From NCBI GenBank assembly GCA_035762005.1, contig DASTQA010000085.1, positions 1-61,912 on the forward strand: 61,912 nt of DNA, read 5' to 3'. The notes beneath the pieces are model-generated. The model did not search any database. It was given only the letters and a program-made list of their open reading frames with translations, and was not told the origin of the DNA. The position numbers and the translations under genes are program-made. Shown in pieces: positions 31,063 to 40,505 of this stretch. The stretch comes from JAIBJN01 sp035762005. Lineage in GTDB: Bacteria > Actinomycetota > Thermoleophilia > Gaiellales > Gaiellaceae. How positions within the stretch are numbered: the stretch's first letter is position 1; every line of letters begins with the position of its first letter.

Positions 31063-32967
31063 GTGGCCGCCCTCGCCTGGATCGCGCTCTTCTCCCCTGC
31101 GGCGGCGGTCGTCGCGATCGCCCTCGCCGGCGACCGCATCAGCCGTTTCGCCGCCGGCCTCCTCGCGGCCGGCTCGACCGGCGTCTCCTTCCTCTGCTCG
31201 GTCGCGATCTTCCTCGAGCTCCTGGGCCGCGAGCCGGAGGACCGCTCGGAGCTCTCGACGCTCTGGACGTGGCTCTCGGCGGGCGACCTCGAGTTCGCGG
31301 CCGAGATCCTCGTCGACCCGCTCTCGGTGTTCATGATGCTCGTCGTCTCCGGCGTGGGCTTCCTCATCCTCTCCTACGCCGTCGGCTACATGCGGGGCGA
31401 CGAGGAGGAGCGGCGCTACCACGCCTACAAGGCGCTCTTCGTCTTCTCCATGCTCCTGCTCGTCCAGTCCGGCAACCTGCTCCTGCTCCTGGCCGGGTGG
31501 GGGCTCGTCGGCCTCTCCTCCTACCTCCTCATCAACTTCTGGCACGTCCGGCGCACGGCGGTCGCCGCCGGTAAGAAGGCCTTCGTCATGAACGCGGTCG
31601 GCGACGCGACCTTCGTGCTCGCCCTCTTCCTCCTCGTCCAGCGCGTCGGGGGCCTCGACTTCGACACCGTCTTCTCGCGCGCGCCCGCCGCGCTCGGGGA
31701 GGGGAGCGCCGCGGCCGTCCTCGTCGCGCTCGGCCTGCTCGGCGGCGCCCTCGCCAAGTCGGCGCAGGTGCCCCTCCACACGTGGCTCCCGGACGCGATG
31801 GAGGGGCCGACGCCGGTCAGCGCGCTCATCCACGCGGCGACGATGGTGACGGCGGGCGTCTACCTGATCGCGCGCACGAGCCCGCTCTTCGAGCTCGCCG
31901 TGGACGTGCAGGACCTCGCCGCCGTCCTCGGCGCGGTGACCCTTCTCGTGGCGGGCCTCGTCGCCCTCGTCCAGACGGACATCAAGCGCGTGATCGCCTA
32001 CTCGACGATGAGCCAGATCGGCTACATGTTCGTCGGGGTGGGCCTCGGGGCCTACGGCGCGGGGCTCTTCCACCTGCTGACGCACGCCTTCTTCAAGGCG
32101 CTCCTCTTCATGGCCGCAGGCGTCGTCATCCACGCGCTCGCGGACGAGCAGGACATCCGGCGGATGGGCGGTCTCGCACGCGAGCTCCCCTGGACGTTCC
32201 GCGCCTTCCTCGTCGGCGCGCTCGCGCTCGCCGCGATCCCACCCTTCGCCGGCTTCTTCTCGAAGGACGCCATCCTCGCGAGCGCCGCCGAGGCGGGAAC
32301 GCTCGGCTGGATCCTCTGGGCAGCGGGCGTCGCCGGGGCGTTCCTGACGGCGCTCTACACGTTCCGCCTCCTCTTCGTCGTCTTCTTCGGGGAGGTGTCG
32401 GCGTTCGCGCGCGAGCACCTCCACCGGGAGCGGTTCGAGGGCCCACGCGCGATGATGTGGCCCGTCGCCGTCCTCGCCGTCCTCGCGGTCGTCGGCGGCC
32501 TCCTCCAGATCCCGGGCGTCTGGCACGCGGTCGACACCTGGATCGAGCCGACCGTCGAGTCGATCGAGGAGGCGGGCGGCCTCACGGCCGCCGCGTCCGT
32601 CCTCGCCTCGCTCCTCGCGGCGCTCGCCGGCATCGCCGTCGCGTGGGCGCTCTACCGCCGGCCCGGCGACCGGCCGGCGGCGATCCGGAGACGCTTCCCG
32701 TGGGCGGCCCGGACGCTCGAGCAGAAGCTCTACTTCGACGAGGCCTACGACGCCGTCTTCTACCGGCCCGCCGCGGCACTCGCCGTCCGGCTCGGCCGCC
32801 TCGTCGAGGAGCCGCTCGTCCTCCGCTCGCTCGGCGGCCTCGCCACCGGCGTCCGCGACGTCTCCGACCGCGTCGCCGCGACCCAGACGGGCCGCGTCCG
32901 CGGCTACGTCCTCGCGCTCGCGATGGGCCTCGCCGTCCTCGCCGTCGTCTTCCTCCTGGTGGCCTGA
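31063..32967 (+). CDS. nuoL: NADH-quinone oxidoreductase subunit L
   Basis: 634 residues, an antiporter-like subunit with about 14-16 helices. Key charged residues are seen in the core: lysine-containing GGALAKSAQVPLHTWLPDAMEGPTPVSALIHAATMVTAGVY and YSTMSQIGYMFVGVGLGAY. The C-terminal part contains the long lateral-helix region, ending with one last membrane helix. It pumps protons at the far end of the membrane arm. GTG start, 3 nt after the nuoK stop. Confidence 0.98.
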   Translation: MAALAWIALFSPAAAVVAIALAGDRISRFAAGLLAAGSTGVSFLCSVAIFLELLGREPEDRSELSTLWTWLSAGDLEFAAEILVDPLSVFMMLVVSGVGFLILSYAVGYMRGDEEERRYHAYKALFVFSMLLLVQSGNLLLLLAGWGLVGLSSYLLINFWHVRRTAVAAGKKAFVMNAVGDATFVLALFLLVQRVGGLDFDTVFSRAPAALGEGSAAAVLVALGLLGGALAKSAQVPLHTWLPDAMEGPTPVSALIHAATMVTAGVYLIARTSPLFELAVDVQDLAAVLGAVTLLVAGLVALVQTDIKRVIAYSTMSQIGYMFVGVGLGAYGAGLFHLLTHAFFKALLFMAAGVVIHALADEQDIRRMGGLARELPWTFRAFLVGALALAAIPPFAGFFSKDAILASAAEAGTLGWILWAAGVAGAFLTALYTFRLLFVVFFGEVSAFAREHLHRERFEGPRAMMWPVAVLAVLAVVGGLLQIPGVWHAVDTWIEPTVESIEEAGGLTAAASVLASLLAALAGIAVAWALYRRPGDRPAAIRRRFPWAARTLEQKLYFDEAYDAVFYRPAAALAVRLGRLVEEPLVLRSLGGLATGVRDVSDRVAATQTGRVRGYVLALAMGLAVLAVVFLLVA

Positions 32968-32972
32968 GCGGG

Positions 32973-34391
32973 ATGGAGACGACGATCCTCATCCTGCTCC
33001 CGATCGCCGGCGCCGTCGCGCTCTGGTTCGCGCCCCGGCTGTCGGCCCGGGCGGCCGGGGGCTTCGCGCTCCTCGTCGCGCTCGCCGAGCTCGCGTACTG
33101 GATCGGGACGGCGCTCAACTTCGACTTCGACGCGGCCGGGCCGCAGGGCGGCGCCGACCGCGTCTGGTTCGCCGACCTCGACGTCGCCTACCGGGTCGGG
33201 CTCCACGACTACTCGCTCTGGCTCGTCGGGCTGACCGCGGTCGTGACGGCCGCCGCCGTCGGCTACGGCTTCTGGGTCGGCCGGGAGCGGGCGGGCGTCT
33301 ACCTGAGCCTGCTCCTCTTCCTCGAGGGCGCCACGATCGGCGTCTTCACGGCTCAGGATCTCATCCTCTTCTACCTCTTCTGGGAAGCGATGCTGATCCC
33401 GCTCTACGTCCTCATCGGCGTCTGGGGCGGGCCGGGGCGGCTCGGCGCGACGGTGAAGTTCGTCGTCTACACGATGGCGGGCTCGCTCCTCATGCTCGTC
33501 GCGATCATCGCGGCCGGCCTCGAGGCGGGCACCTTCGACATGACGACCGCGGTCGGCGACGGGTCGAGCACCTGGATCTTCCTCGGCTTCGCGGCCGCCT
33601 TCGCGGTCAAGGCGCCGCTCTGGCCCTTCCACGGCTGGCTGCCGGACGCCTACCGCGAGTCGCCGCCCGAGGTCGCCGGCGTCCTCTCGGGGGTGATCTC
33701 GAAGACGGCCGCCTACGGCTTCCTGGCGATCGCCGTCCCCTTCTACCCCGGCCCCGCCGAGGACTGGCGCGTCCCCGTGCTCGTCCTCGCCTCCATCGGG
33801 CTCGTCTACGGGTCGCTCCTCGCGTTCCGCGCCCCCGACGTGCGCGGCGTCGTCGCGTACTCGAGCCTCGCCCAGATGAACCTGATCGTGATCGGGATCT
33901 TCGCCGCCAACGCCTCCGGCTCCACGGGCGCGCTCCTCCAGGCCGTGAACCACGGCCTCATCTCCGCGGCCCTCTTCCTGCTCGCGGGAGCGATCGAGCG
34001 GCGGACGAGCACCGGGCAACTCGCCCTCCTCGGCGGCATGGCGCGCGGACGCCCGGCCCTGGCGACGCTCCTCGTCGCGACCGGAGTCATCGCGCTCGCC
34101 GTCCCCGGCTCGGGCGCGTTCGCGGCCGAGTTCCTCGTCTTGAACGGCGTCTTCGCCGTCGGCTGGGGCTGGGCGGTCGTCGGGGCGGCCGCGATCGTCC
34201 TCGCGGCCATGTACATGCTCCGGCTCGTCTCGGCGGTCCTGCACGAGGGGGTCGGCAGCGCCGTGCCCGCCGAGGCGCTCGACCTGCGCCCGGCCGAGAT
34301 CGGCGTCATCGCGCCGCTCCTCGTCGTCCTGCTCGCGCTCTCCTTCTGGCCGGCCGCCATCACCGACCGCCTCTCCGGAGCGCTCTTCTAG
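32973..34391 (+). CDS. nuoM: NADH-quinone oxidoreductase subunit M
   Basis: 472 residues from ATG 32973. It is an antiporter-like subunit with about 14 helices. The glutamate of LFYLFWEAMLIPLYVLIGVWGG, the lysine of FAVKAPLWPFHGWLPDAY and VAYSSLAQMNLIVIGIF are the conserved proton-path elements. It is the middle pump of the membrane arm. The stop TAG overlaps the nuoN GTG by one base. Confidence 0.98.
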   Translation: METTILILLPIAGAVALWFAPRLSARAAGGFALLVALAELAYWIGTALNFDFDAAGPQGGADRVWFADLDVAYRVGLHDYSLWLVGLTAVVTAAAVGYGFWVGRERAGVYLSLLLFLEGATIGVFTAQDLILFYLFWEAMLIPLYVLIGVWGGPGRLGATVKFVVYTMAGSLLMLVAIIAAGLEAGTFDMTTAVGDGSSTWIFLGFAAAFAVKAPLWPFHGWLPDAYRESPPEVAGVLSGVISKTAAYGFLAIAVPFYPGPAEDWRVPVLVLASIGLVYGSLLAFRAPDVRGVVAYSSLAQMNLIVIGIFAANASGSTGALLQAVNHGLISAALFLLAGAIERRTSTGQLALLGGMARGRPALATLLVATGVIALAVPGSGAFAAEFLVLNGVFAVGWGWAVVGAAAIVLAAMYMLRLVSAVLHEGVGSAVPAEALDLRPAEIGVIAPLLVVLLALSFWPAAITDRLSGALF

Positions 34392-35869
34392 TGGAGTTCA
34401 CCGCCCCGACGATCGACTGGGCGGCGCTCTCGCCGGTCCTGATCACGCTCGGCGGCGCGAGCGTCGTCCTCCTCGTGAGCCTCTTCCTCCCGCTCGAGGC
34501 GCGGCGGGCGTTCGGCGCGGCGGTGGCGGCCGTCTGCTTCGCCGCCGCCGGGGCCGCGGCGATCGCGCTCTTCGTCGCCGACGAGACCGGCCGCGACATC
34601 GTCTCGGAGGCGATCCGCCGCGACCGGCTCGCCGAGCTGGCGCAGATCCTCGTCATGGGCGCCGGGCTCCTCACCGTCGGGGTCTCCTACCGGGAGCCGG
34701 GCCGGGCGGACCGCGCCGGCGAGTACTGGGCGCTCCTCCTCGCAGCCGCAGGGGGCATGGCCTTCTTCGTTGCGGCGAACAACCTCATGACGCTCTTCCT
34801 CGGCCTCGAGTGGTTCTCCATCTGCCTCTACGTGCTGACGGCGATCGCCGTCGAGCGGCTGCCCGGGCTCGAGGCCGGGCTCAAGTACCTGATCGTCGGC
34901 TCCTTCGGCTCGGCGATCCTCCTCTTCGGGAGCGCGCTCGTCTACGGCGCGAGCGGGGCGATCGGGTTCGAGCAGATCGCGGCGGGGAGCGAGGGAGGCG
35001 AGCGGCTCTTCGTCGTCACGGGCCTCGCCATGATCCTCGTCGGGCTCGGCTTCAAGGCCTCGGCCGCCCCCTTCCACATGTGGACGCCGGACGTCTACGA
35101 GGGCGCCCCGACGCCGGTCACGGGCTTCATGGCCGCGGCGACGAAGGTGGCGGCGCTCGTCGTCACGCTCAGGGTGCTCGTGACGGCGTTTCCGGGCGAG
35201 GAGGAGCTCTGGACGGTGGCGCTCGCCGTCATCGTCTGCTTCTCGCTCGCCTGGGGCAACCTCGCCGCGCTCGTGCAGACGAGCGTCAAGCGCATGCTCG
35301 CCTACTCGAGCGTCTCGCACGCGGGCTTCCTCCTCATGCCGGTCGCCGCCGGGAACGCCCTCGGCGGCCGCGCGCTCCTCTACTACCTCGTCGCGTACGC
35401 GGCGATGAGCGTCGGCGCGTTCGCCGTCGTCGCCGTCCGGGAGCGGGAGATGGCCGCGCCGGTCACGCTGGGGACCCTCGCGGGCTTCGGCTGGGAGCGT
35501 CCGTTCCTCGGCGGCTCGATGGCGCTCTTCATGTTCGGCTTCATCGGCCTCCCCCCCGCCGGCATCTTCCTGGGCAAGCTCTACGCGTTCGCCGCCGTCA
35601 TCGACCGGGGCTGGACCTGGCTCGCGGTCGTCGGCGTCGTCGCGACGGCCGTCTCGATCTACTACTACGTCGGCGTCATCCGCGCGATGTTCATGCAGCC
35701 GCGCGAGCTCGCCGTCGCCCCCGCCGGCGGCTCGCCGCCGCCCGACCGCCTGCTCGTCGCGGCGGTCGCCGCGTCCGTCGTCGTCGCCGTCGGCAGCCTC
35801 CTCGCCGCCGATCCGCTCATCGACGTCGCCCGCGACGCCGTCGCCTTCCTTCCCTTCCCCGTCGGCTGA
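34391..35869 (+). CDS. nuoN: NADH-quinone oxidoreductase subunit N
   Basis: 492 residues, an antiporter-like subunit with about 14 helices. LFLGLEWFSICLYVLTAI carries the conserved glutamate, and GLGFKASAAPFHMWTPDVYEGAPTPVTGFMAAATKVAA the lysines. It is the third antiporter-like pump and the last nuo gene. Only 11 nt separate it from the next, redox-related gene, so the operon may continue. Confidence 0.98.
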   Translation: MEFTAPTIDWAALSPVLITLGGASVVLLVSLFLPLEARRAFGAAVAAVCFAAAGAAAIALFVADETGRDIVSEAIRRDRLAELAQILVMGAGLLTVGVSYREPGRADRAGEYWALLLAAAGGMAFFVAANNLMTLFLGLEWFSICLYVLTAIAVERLPGLEAGLKYLIVGSFGSAILLFGSALVYGASGAIGFEQIAAGSEGGERLFVVTGLAMILVGLGFKASAAPFHMWTPDVYEGAPTPVTGFMAAATKVAALVVTLRVLVTAFPGEEELWTVALAVIVCFSLAWGNLAALVQTSVKRMLAYSSVSHAGFLLMPVAAGNALGGRALLYYLVAYAAMSVGAFAVVAVREREMAAPVTLGTLAGFGWERPFLGGSMALFMFGFIGLPPAGIFLGKLYAFAAVIDRGWTWLAVVGVVATAVSIYYYVGVIRAMFMQPRELAVAPAGGSPPPDRLLVAAVAASVVVAVGSLLAADPLIDVARDAVAFLPFPVG

Positions 35870-35880
35870 GTGGAGCGCTA

Positions 35881-37212
35881 GTGGCAAGTCGCATCGTCGT
35901 GCTGGGCGCCGGGGCGAGCGGGGAGGCCTTCCTCGCGACGCTGCGCCGTCTCGACCCGGAAGCACAGGTCACGGTCGTCGAGCAGGAGCTCGTCGGCGGC
36001 GAGTGCTCCTACTGGGCCTGCATCCCCTCGAAGACGATGCTGCGCCCGCTCGAGGTCGTCCACCGCGCCCTCCTCGCCCCGGGCGCCGCGGAGGCCGTCC
36101 GGGACGTCGACGCGGCCCGGGTCTTCGGCTGGCGCGACGAGGTGGCGGAGAAGGACGACTCGAGCCAGGTGAGGTGGGTGGAGAGGCAGGGAGCCGAGGT
36201 CGTCCGCGGCAACGGCGTCGTCGCCGAGCCGGGGCTCGTGCGGGTGGGCGCCCGGGAGCTTCCCTACGACCACCTCGTGGTCGCGACGGGCTCGCTCCCC
36301 GTCGCGCCGCCGGTGGCGGGACTGCAGGAGCTTCCGCACTGGACGAGTCGCGAGGGCACGAGCGCGACCGCCGTCCCGCGCAGCCTCGCGGTCGTCGGCG
36401 GCGGGGCCGTCGGCTGCGAGCTGGCGCAGTGCTACGCGCGGCTCGGCTCGCGCGTGACGCTCGTCCAGAGCGGCGACCACCTCCTCCCGCGCAACGACCC
36501 CGAGGCGGCCGCCATCCTCGAGCAGGCGTTCACGGAGGAGGGGATCGAGCTCCGCCTGGGGGCGAAGGCGTCCCGGGTCGAGGCCGACGCCGGGGGCTTC
36601 CGCCTGGAGCTCGAAGGCGAGGAGCCGGTGGAGTCCGAGCGGCTGCTCGTCGCGACGGGGAGGAAGCCGAACGTCGAGGGCTTCGGCCTCGAGCGCCTCG
36701 GTCTCACGGTCGAGCGAGCGGGCATCGTCGTCGACGACCGGCTCTCCGCGGGAGACCGCGTCTGGGCCGCGGGGGACGTGACCGGCGTCGCGCTCTTCAC
36801 GCACGTGGGCAAGTACCAGGGCCGCGTGGCGGCGGCGAACGTCGCGGGCGGCGACGCCCGCGCCGACTACCGGGCGATCCCCGCCGCGATCTTCACCGAC
36901 CCCCAGGTGGCGTCCGTGGGCGACACCTCCGGCCGGGGGGCGATCACGGCCTCGTGGCCGCTCGAGTCGGTCTCCCGGTCGTCGACGTTCCAGCGCCCCA
37001 AGAAGCCCGGGCTCCTCAAGCTCTACGCCGACCCGGAGCGCGGCGTCCTCGTCGGCGCGACCGCCGTCGGCCCCGAGGCGGGCGAGTGGATCGGCCAGCT
37101 GACCCTCGCCGTCCGCGCCGAGGTGCCGGTCGACGTGATCCGGGACACGATCCAGCCGTTTCCGACCTTCTCCGAGGCCGTCCACTTCGCGGCGCGGGAC
37201 CTGGAGCTGTAA
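35881..37212 (+). CDS. FAD pyridine-nucleotide-disulfide oxidoreductase, unknown substrate
   Basis: 443 residues from GTG 35881. It has FAD and NAD sites (VLGAGASGEA near 8-17, VVGGGAVGCELAQ mid-protein) and GDVTGVALFTHVGKYQGR of the FAD-binding motif. The redox pair is C42-x4-C47 (ECSYWACIPSK), the spacing of lipoamide dehydrogenase and mercuric reductase. The C-terminal HPT-type catalytic histidine is replaced: QPFPTFSE stands where HAHPTLSE is usual. It cannot be assumed to act as an E3 despite the upstream E2. It heads four overlapping genes and follows nuoN by 11 nt. Confidence 0.88.
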   Translation: MASRIVVLGAGASGEAFLATLRRLDPEAQVTVVEQELVGGECSYWACIPSKTMLRPLEVVHRALLAPGAAEAVRDVDAARVFGWRDEVAEKDDSSQVRWVERQGAEVVRGNGVVAEPGLVRVGARELPYDHLVVATGSLPVAPPVAGLQELPHWTSREGTSATAVPRSLAVVGGGAVGCELAQCYARLGSRVTLVQSGDHLLPRNDPEAAAILEQAFTEEGIELRLGAKASRVEADAGGFRLELEGEEPVESERLLVATGRKPNVEGFGLERLGLTVERAGIVVDDRLSAGDRVWAAGDVTGVALFTHVGKYQGRVAAANVAGGDARADYRAIPAAIFTDPQVASVGDTSGRGAITASWPLESVSRSSTFQRPKKPGLLKLYADPERGVLVGATAVGPEAGEWIGQLTLAVRAEVPVDVIRDTIQPFPTFSEAVHFAARDLEL

Positions 37213-37216
37213 CGTC

Positions 37217-37639
37217 GTGGCGATGACGGAACGCGACGAGCTCGTCCGCAGCCTCAGCGGTCTGGCGCTCTTCGCGGACCTGGGCGACCCGGACCTCGAG
37301 GCCATCGCCGATCCGGAGTGGGAGCGCAGCTTCGCCGCGGGGGAGCGCGTCCTCCGGCGCGGCCTCTCGGGCGGCGGCCTCTTCGTCATCCTCGACGGCG
37401 AGGCGGCGGTCGAGATCCCGGACGAGCGCGAGCCGCGGCGGCTGCGCCGGGGCGACTTCTTCGGCGAGGTCTCGACGCTCCTCGTCTGCAAGCCGACGGC
37501 GGACGTGGTCGCGCGGACAGAGCTCCACTGCCTCGAGATCCCGGGCCCCCAACTCGAGGGCTTCCTCCTGCAGTACCCGCACGTGACGTTCCGGATGCTG
37601 CAGACCGTCACGCGCAGGCTCCGGGACCTGCTCGAGTAG
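37217..37639 (+). CDS. cyclic-nucleotide-binding-fold protein
   Basis: 140 residues from GTG 37217 (ATG 37223 also fits). It is a single CNB beta-barrel: LFADLGDPDLEAIADPEWERSFAAGERVLRRG at the start, GGLFVILDGEAAV, then RRGDFFGEVSTLLVCKPTADVVARTELHCLEIP. The glutamate of the phosphate cassette (FGEVSTL) is present, but the usual arginine in the PRTA segment is replaced (KPTAD), so classical cAMP binding is doubtful. No output domain is attached; it may sense a ligand and act on its neighbours. It lies 4 nt after the first flavoprotein and overlaps the next by 3 nt. Confidence 0.85.
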   Translation: MAMTERDELVRSLSGLALFADLGDPDLEAIADPEWERSFAAGERVLRRGLSGGGLFVILDGEAAVEIPDEREPRRLRRGDFFGEVSTLLVCKPTADVVARTELHCLEIPGPQLEGFLLQYPHVTFRMLQTVTRRLRDLLE

Positions 37640-39108
37640 TGGCGCCCGGAGGCGACGAGCGCCCGTTCCCGCCCGGGGACTACCCGGTCGTCGTCGTCGG
37701 GAGCGGCCCCGGCGGCCTGCAGGCGAGCTACTGCCTCTCCCGCCTCGGGGTCGAGCACGCGGTCGTCTCCGCCGACGAGGCGCCCGGCGGCATGTTCCGC
37801 CTCTACCCCATCTTCGAGCGGCTGCTCTCGTGGTCGAAGCCCGACGCGCCGGCCGAGAAGGGCACGCGCGCCTACGAGTGGTTCGACCACAACAGCCTGC
37901 TCGCCGAGGAGCCCGGGTGCAGCGCGCTCGTGCCCCAGCTCATGGACCGGTCGTTCATGGTCCCCTCGCGGGACGAGATGGAGCGGGGGATGGCCGCCTT
38001 CGCCGCGCGCGCCGGCGTCTCCGTGCGCTACGGGTGCCGCTGGGAGGGAACCGCGCGGGCCGACGACGGCCGGCTCGTGCTCACGACCTCGGACGGCGAG
38101 TATCGCTGCCGGGCCGCCGTCTTCGCCCTCGGCGTGACGACGCCCTGGAAGTCGCCCATCCCGGGCATCGAGGAGGTCCCCCACTACGTCGAGACGCGAA
38201 GCCCGCCCGACTACCGCGGCCGGCGCGTGTTCGTCGTCGGGAAGCGGAACTCCGGCTTCGAGATCGCGGACGGGCTGCTCCCGTGGGCGAGGCAGGTGAT
38301 CCTCGGCTCGCCGCGGCCCGTGCAGACGTCCGTGATCGCGCTCGCGACCGTCCGCGTCCGCTACCTCCAGCCGTACGAGGACCACGCCCTGGGCGGCGGG
38401 ACGTTCGCGCTCGACCTCGCGGTGGAGCGGATCGAGCGCACGGGCGAGGGCTGGCGGGTCGTCGGGCAGGGGACGACCCGGTCCGGGGCCGTCGACCTCG
38501 CGGTGGACGACGTCATCGCCGCCACCGGCTTCTCGACGCCCCTCGGCGACCTGCCCGCGCTCGGCGTCCGCACGGTCGCCCAGGGCCGGATCCCCGCGCT
38601 CACGCCCTTCTGGGAGAGCGCGCCCGGGTCGGGCATCTACTTCGCGGGCAACGCCACCCAGGGGGCGCCCGGCCTCCGCAAGCACGGGGTCGGTGCGGCC
38701 TCGGCGGCCGTGCACGGCTTCCGCTACAACGCCAGGGTGATGGCCGGGCACCTCGCCGCCACCCACCTGGGGATGCAGACGCGGCGCGAGCGGGTCCCCT
38801 CCGACCGGCTCGTTCCCTTCCTGCTCGAGGAAGCGACGAGCGCGCCCGAGCTCTGGACGCAGAAGTCCTACCTCGCCCGCGCGGTCTCCGCGGACGGGGA
38901 GACCGGGATCGTCCCGCTCGCGGCCTGGCTCGACGACCCCGGCGGCCTGTCGACGGCGGTCGCGGTCGAGATGGACGCGGGCGGGACCGTCTACCCGGCC
39001 GTCTACGTCGCCTCGGGCGGCGACTTCCGCGAGCACCTCCTGCCGCCGCAGCACCTGAACGACTTCCGCGGGCCCGAGTACGAGCGCGAGCTCCGCGCGG
39101 CGCTGTGA
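37639..39108 (+). CDS. FMO-like FAD/NAD(P) oxidoreductase with a C-terminal extension
   Basis: 489 residues from GTG 37639, overlapping the CNB stop. VVVVGSGPGGLQASYCLS at about 17-34 binds FAD and FVVGKRNSGFEIADGL near 198 binds NAD(P), and the ATGFSTP motif marks the flavin-containing monooxygenase and YpdA-like groups. It has no thioredoxin-reductase CxxC. About 100 residues after the FAD domain (from RRERVPSDRLVPF) are not part of the flavoprotein core and match nothing I recognise. Substrate unknown. The 3' end overlaps the cyclase start by 4 nt. Confidence 0.85.
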   Translation: MAPGGDERPFPPGDYPVVVVGSGPGGLQASYCLSRLGVEHAVVSADEAPGGMFRLYPIFERLLSWSKPDAPAEKGTRAYEWFDHNSLLAEEPGCSALVPQLMDRSFMVPSRDEMERGMAAFAARAGVSVRYGCRWEGTARADDGRLVLTTSDGEYRCRAAVFALGVTTPWKSPIPGIEEVPHYVETRSPPDYRGRRVFVVGKRNSGFEIADGLLPWARQVILGSPRPVQTSVIALATVRVRYLQPYEDHALGGGTFALDLAVERIERTGEGWRVVGQGTTRSGAVDLAVDDVIAATGFSTPLGDLPALGVRTVAQGRIPALTPFWESAPGSGIYFAGNATQGAPGLRKHGVGAASAAVHGFRYNARVMAGHLAATHLGMQTRRERVPSDRLVPFLLEEATSAPELWTQKSYLARAVSADGETGIVPLAAWLDDPGGLSTAVAVEMDAGGTVYPAVYVASGGDFREHLLPPQHLNDFRGPEYERELRAAL

Positions 39109-40505
39109 CCCGGCCGGCCCTGTGGGTGGCGGCGCTCGTCGGCCCGCTCGTCGGGCTCTTCCTCCTCCTCGGCGCCCGCGATCTCGACGTCGTCTGGGAG
39201 CACCAGCCCGGACACTTCTGGCTCGTCCTCGTCTCCGCGCTCCTGAGCTTCGGGCTCGGCTTCCTCATGGCCGAGGCGGCCGGCCGGCGCGGGGACGCGC
39301 GGGTGCTCCTGATCGCGCTCGCGTTCCTCGCGAGCTCGGGGTTCCTCGCGCTCCACGCGCTCGCCACGCCCGGCGTGCTGCTCGCGGGCAAGAACGCCGG
39401 CTTCCAGATCGCCTCGTCCGTCGGCCTCTTCGTCGCGAGCCTCTTCGCGGCGGCCGCCGCGCTCCCGTTCCGGTCGCCGCAGGCCGAGGCGATCGTCCGC
39501 CTCCGTCCGCTCCTCTTCGGCGTCCTCGCGGCCGCGCTCCTCGCCTGGGCCGTGATCGCGCTCGGCACGCTGCCGCCGCTCGACGAGGAGATCACGCCCG
39601 AGGCCGCGCGCGACCCGCTCCTCGGCCTGTGGCTCGCGGGCGCGCTCTTCTACGGCTACGCGGCCTACCGCTTCCTCCGCCTCTACGCCGCGCGGCGGAG
39701 GCCGGTGGCGCTGGCGGCCGGAGTCGCATGGGTCCTCCTCGCGGAGGCGATGCTCGCGGTCGCCATCTCCCGCAACTGGCACGCGACGTGGTGGGAATGG
39801 CACCTGCTCATGCTCGTCGCCTTCGCCCTCGTCGCGCGCAGCGTCTGGCGCGAGTGGAAGCGGGAGGGCGGCGAGATCTTCGCCGACCTCTACGAGGAGC
39901 GCACGCTCGGCCGGCGGGAGGACGTGACCGTCCTCTTCGCCGATCTCCAGGGCTTCACGAGCTTCAGCGAGCGGACGCCGCCGGACGCGGTGCGCGCGAT
40001 GCTCGACGCGTACTTCGCCGAGATCGCTCCCGTCATCGAGCGGCACGGAGGCGAGCTGGTGCAGACGATCGGCGACGCCGTCTTCGCCGTCTTCCGCGGC
40101 GACGCGCACGAGACGAGCGCGGCGCGGGCCGGGCTCGAGCTCCAGGCCGCGGCCGGCACGGTCGCCTCCACCCGGCCGGGGTGGCCCCGCTTCCGGGTCG
40201 GCATCGACTCAGGCGAGGCGCACGTCGGGCTCGTGCGGGCGCCCGGGGCGCGCACGTTCTCGCCCACCGGCGACGTCGTCAACACGGGCGCGCGGCTCGA
40301 GGCGCAGGCCCGGGCGGGCGAGGTCGTCGTCTCCGGCCGGACGCGCGCCGCCCTCGGCCCGGCAGCCCGCGTCGACGACCTCGGCGACCTGCCCGTCAAG
40401 GGCAAGGAGCGACCGGTGCGAGCCTTCGTGCTCCGCGCGCTGCCCGCGCACGGGGACGAGCGCGACGAGCGCCTGGACGACGAGCACGACGAACGCGAGC
40501 CCTAG
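39105..40505 (+). CDS. membrane class III adenylate/guanylate cyclase
   Basis: 466 residues from GTG 39105. The first 245 residues hold about seven to eight membrane helices. The cyclase domain (about 272-445) has the two metal aspartates, D280 (LFADLQGFTSFSE) and D324 (TIGDAVFAVF), and the transition-state asparagine and arginine (N393 and R397 in GDVVNTGARLEAQA). It also shows KGKERPVRAF. The membrane half is larger than a simple anchor and could be a sensor. It would make cAMP or cGMP from ATP or GTP. Its last ~25 residues (HGDERDERLDDEHDEREP) lie opposite another gene's helix and are low complexity. Confidence 0.9.
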   Translation: MTRPALWVAALVGPLVGLFLLLGARDLDVVWEHQPGHFWLVLVSALLSFGLGFLMAEAAGRRGDARVLLIALAFLASSGFLALHALATPGVLLAGKNAGFQIASSVGLFVASLFAAAAALPFRSPQAEAIVRLRPLLFGVLAAALLAWAVIALGTLPPLDEEITPEAARDPLLGLWLAGALFYGYAAYRFLRLYAARRRPVALAAGVAWVLLAEAMLAVAISRNWHATWWEWHLLMLVAFALVARSVWREWKREGGEIFADLYEERTLGRREDVTVLFADLQGFTSFSERTPPDAVRAMLDAYFAEIAPVIERHGGELVQTIGDAVFAVFRGDAHETSAARAGLELQAAAGTVASTRPGWPRFRVGIDSGEAHVGLVRAPGARTFSPTGDVVNTGARLEAQARAGEVVVSGRTRAALGPAARVDDLGDLPVKGKERPVRAFVLRALPAHGDERDERLDDEHDEREP

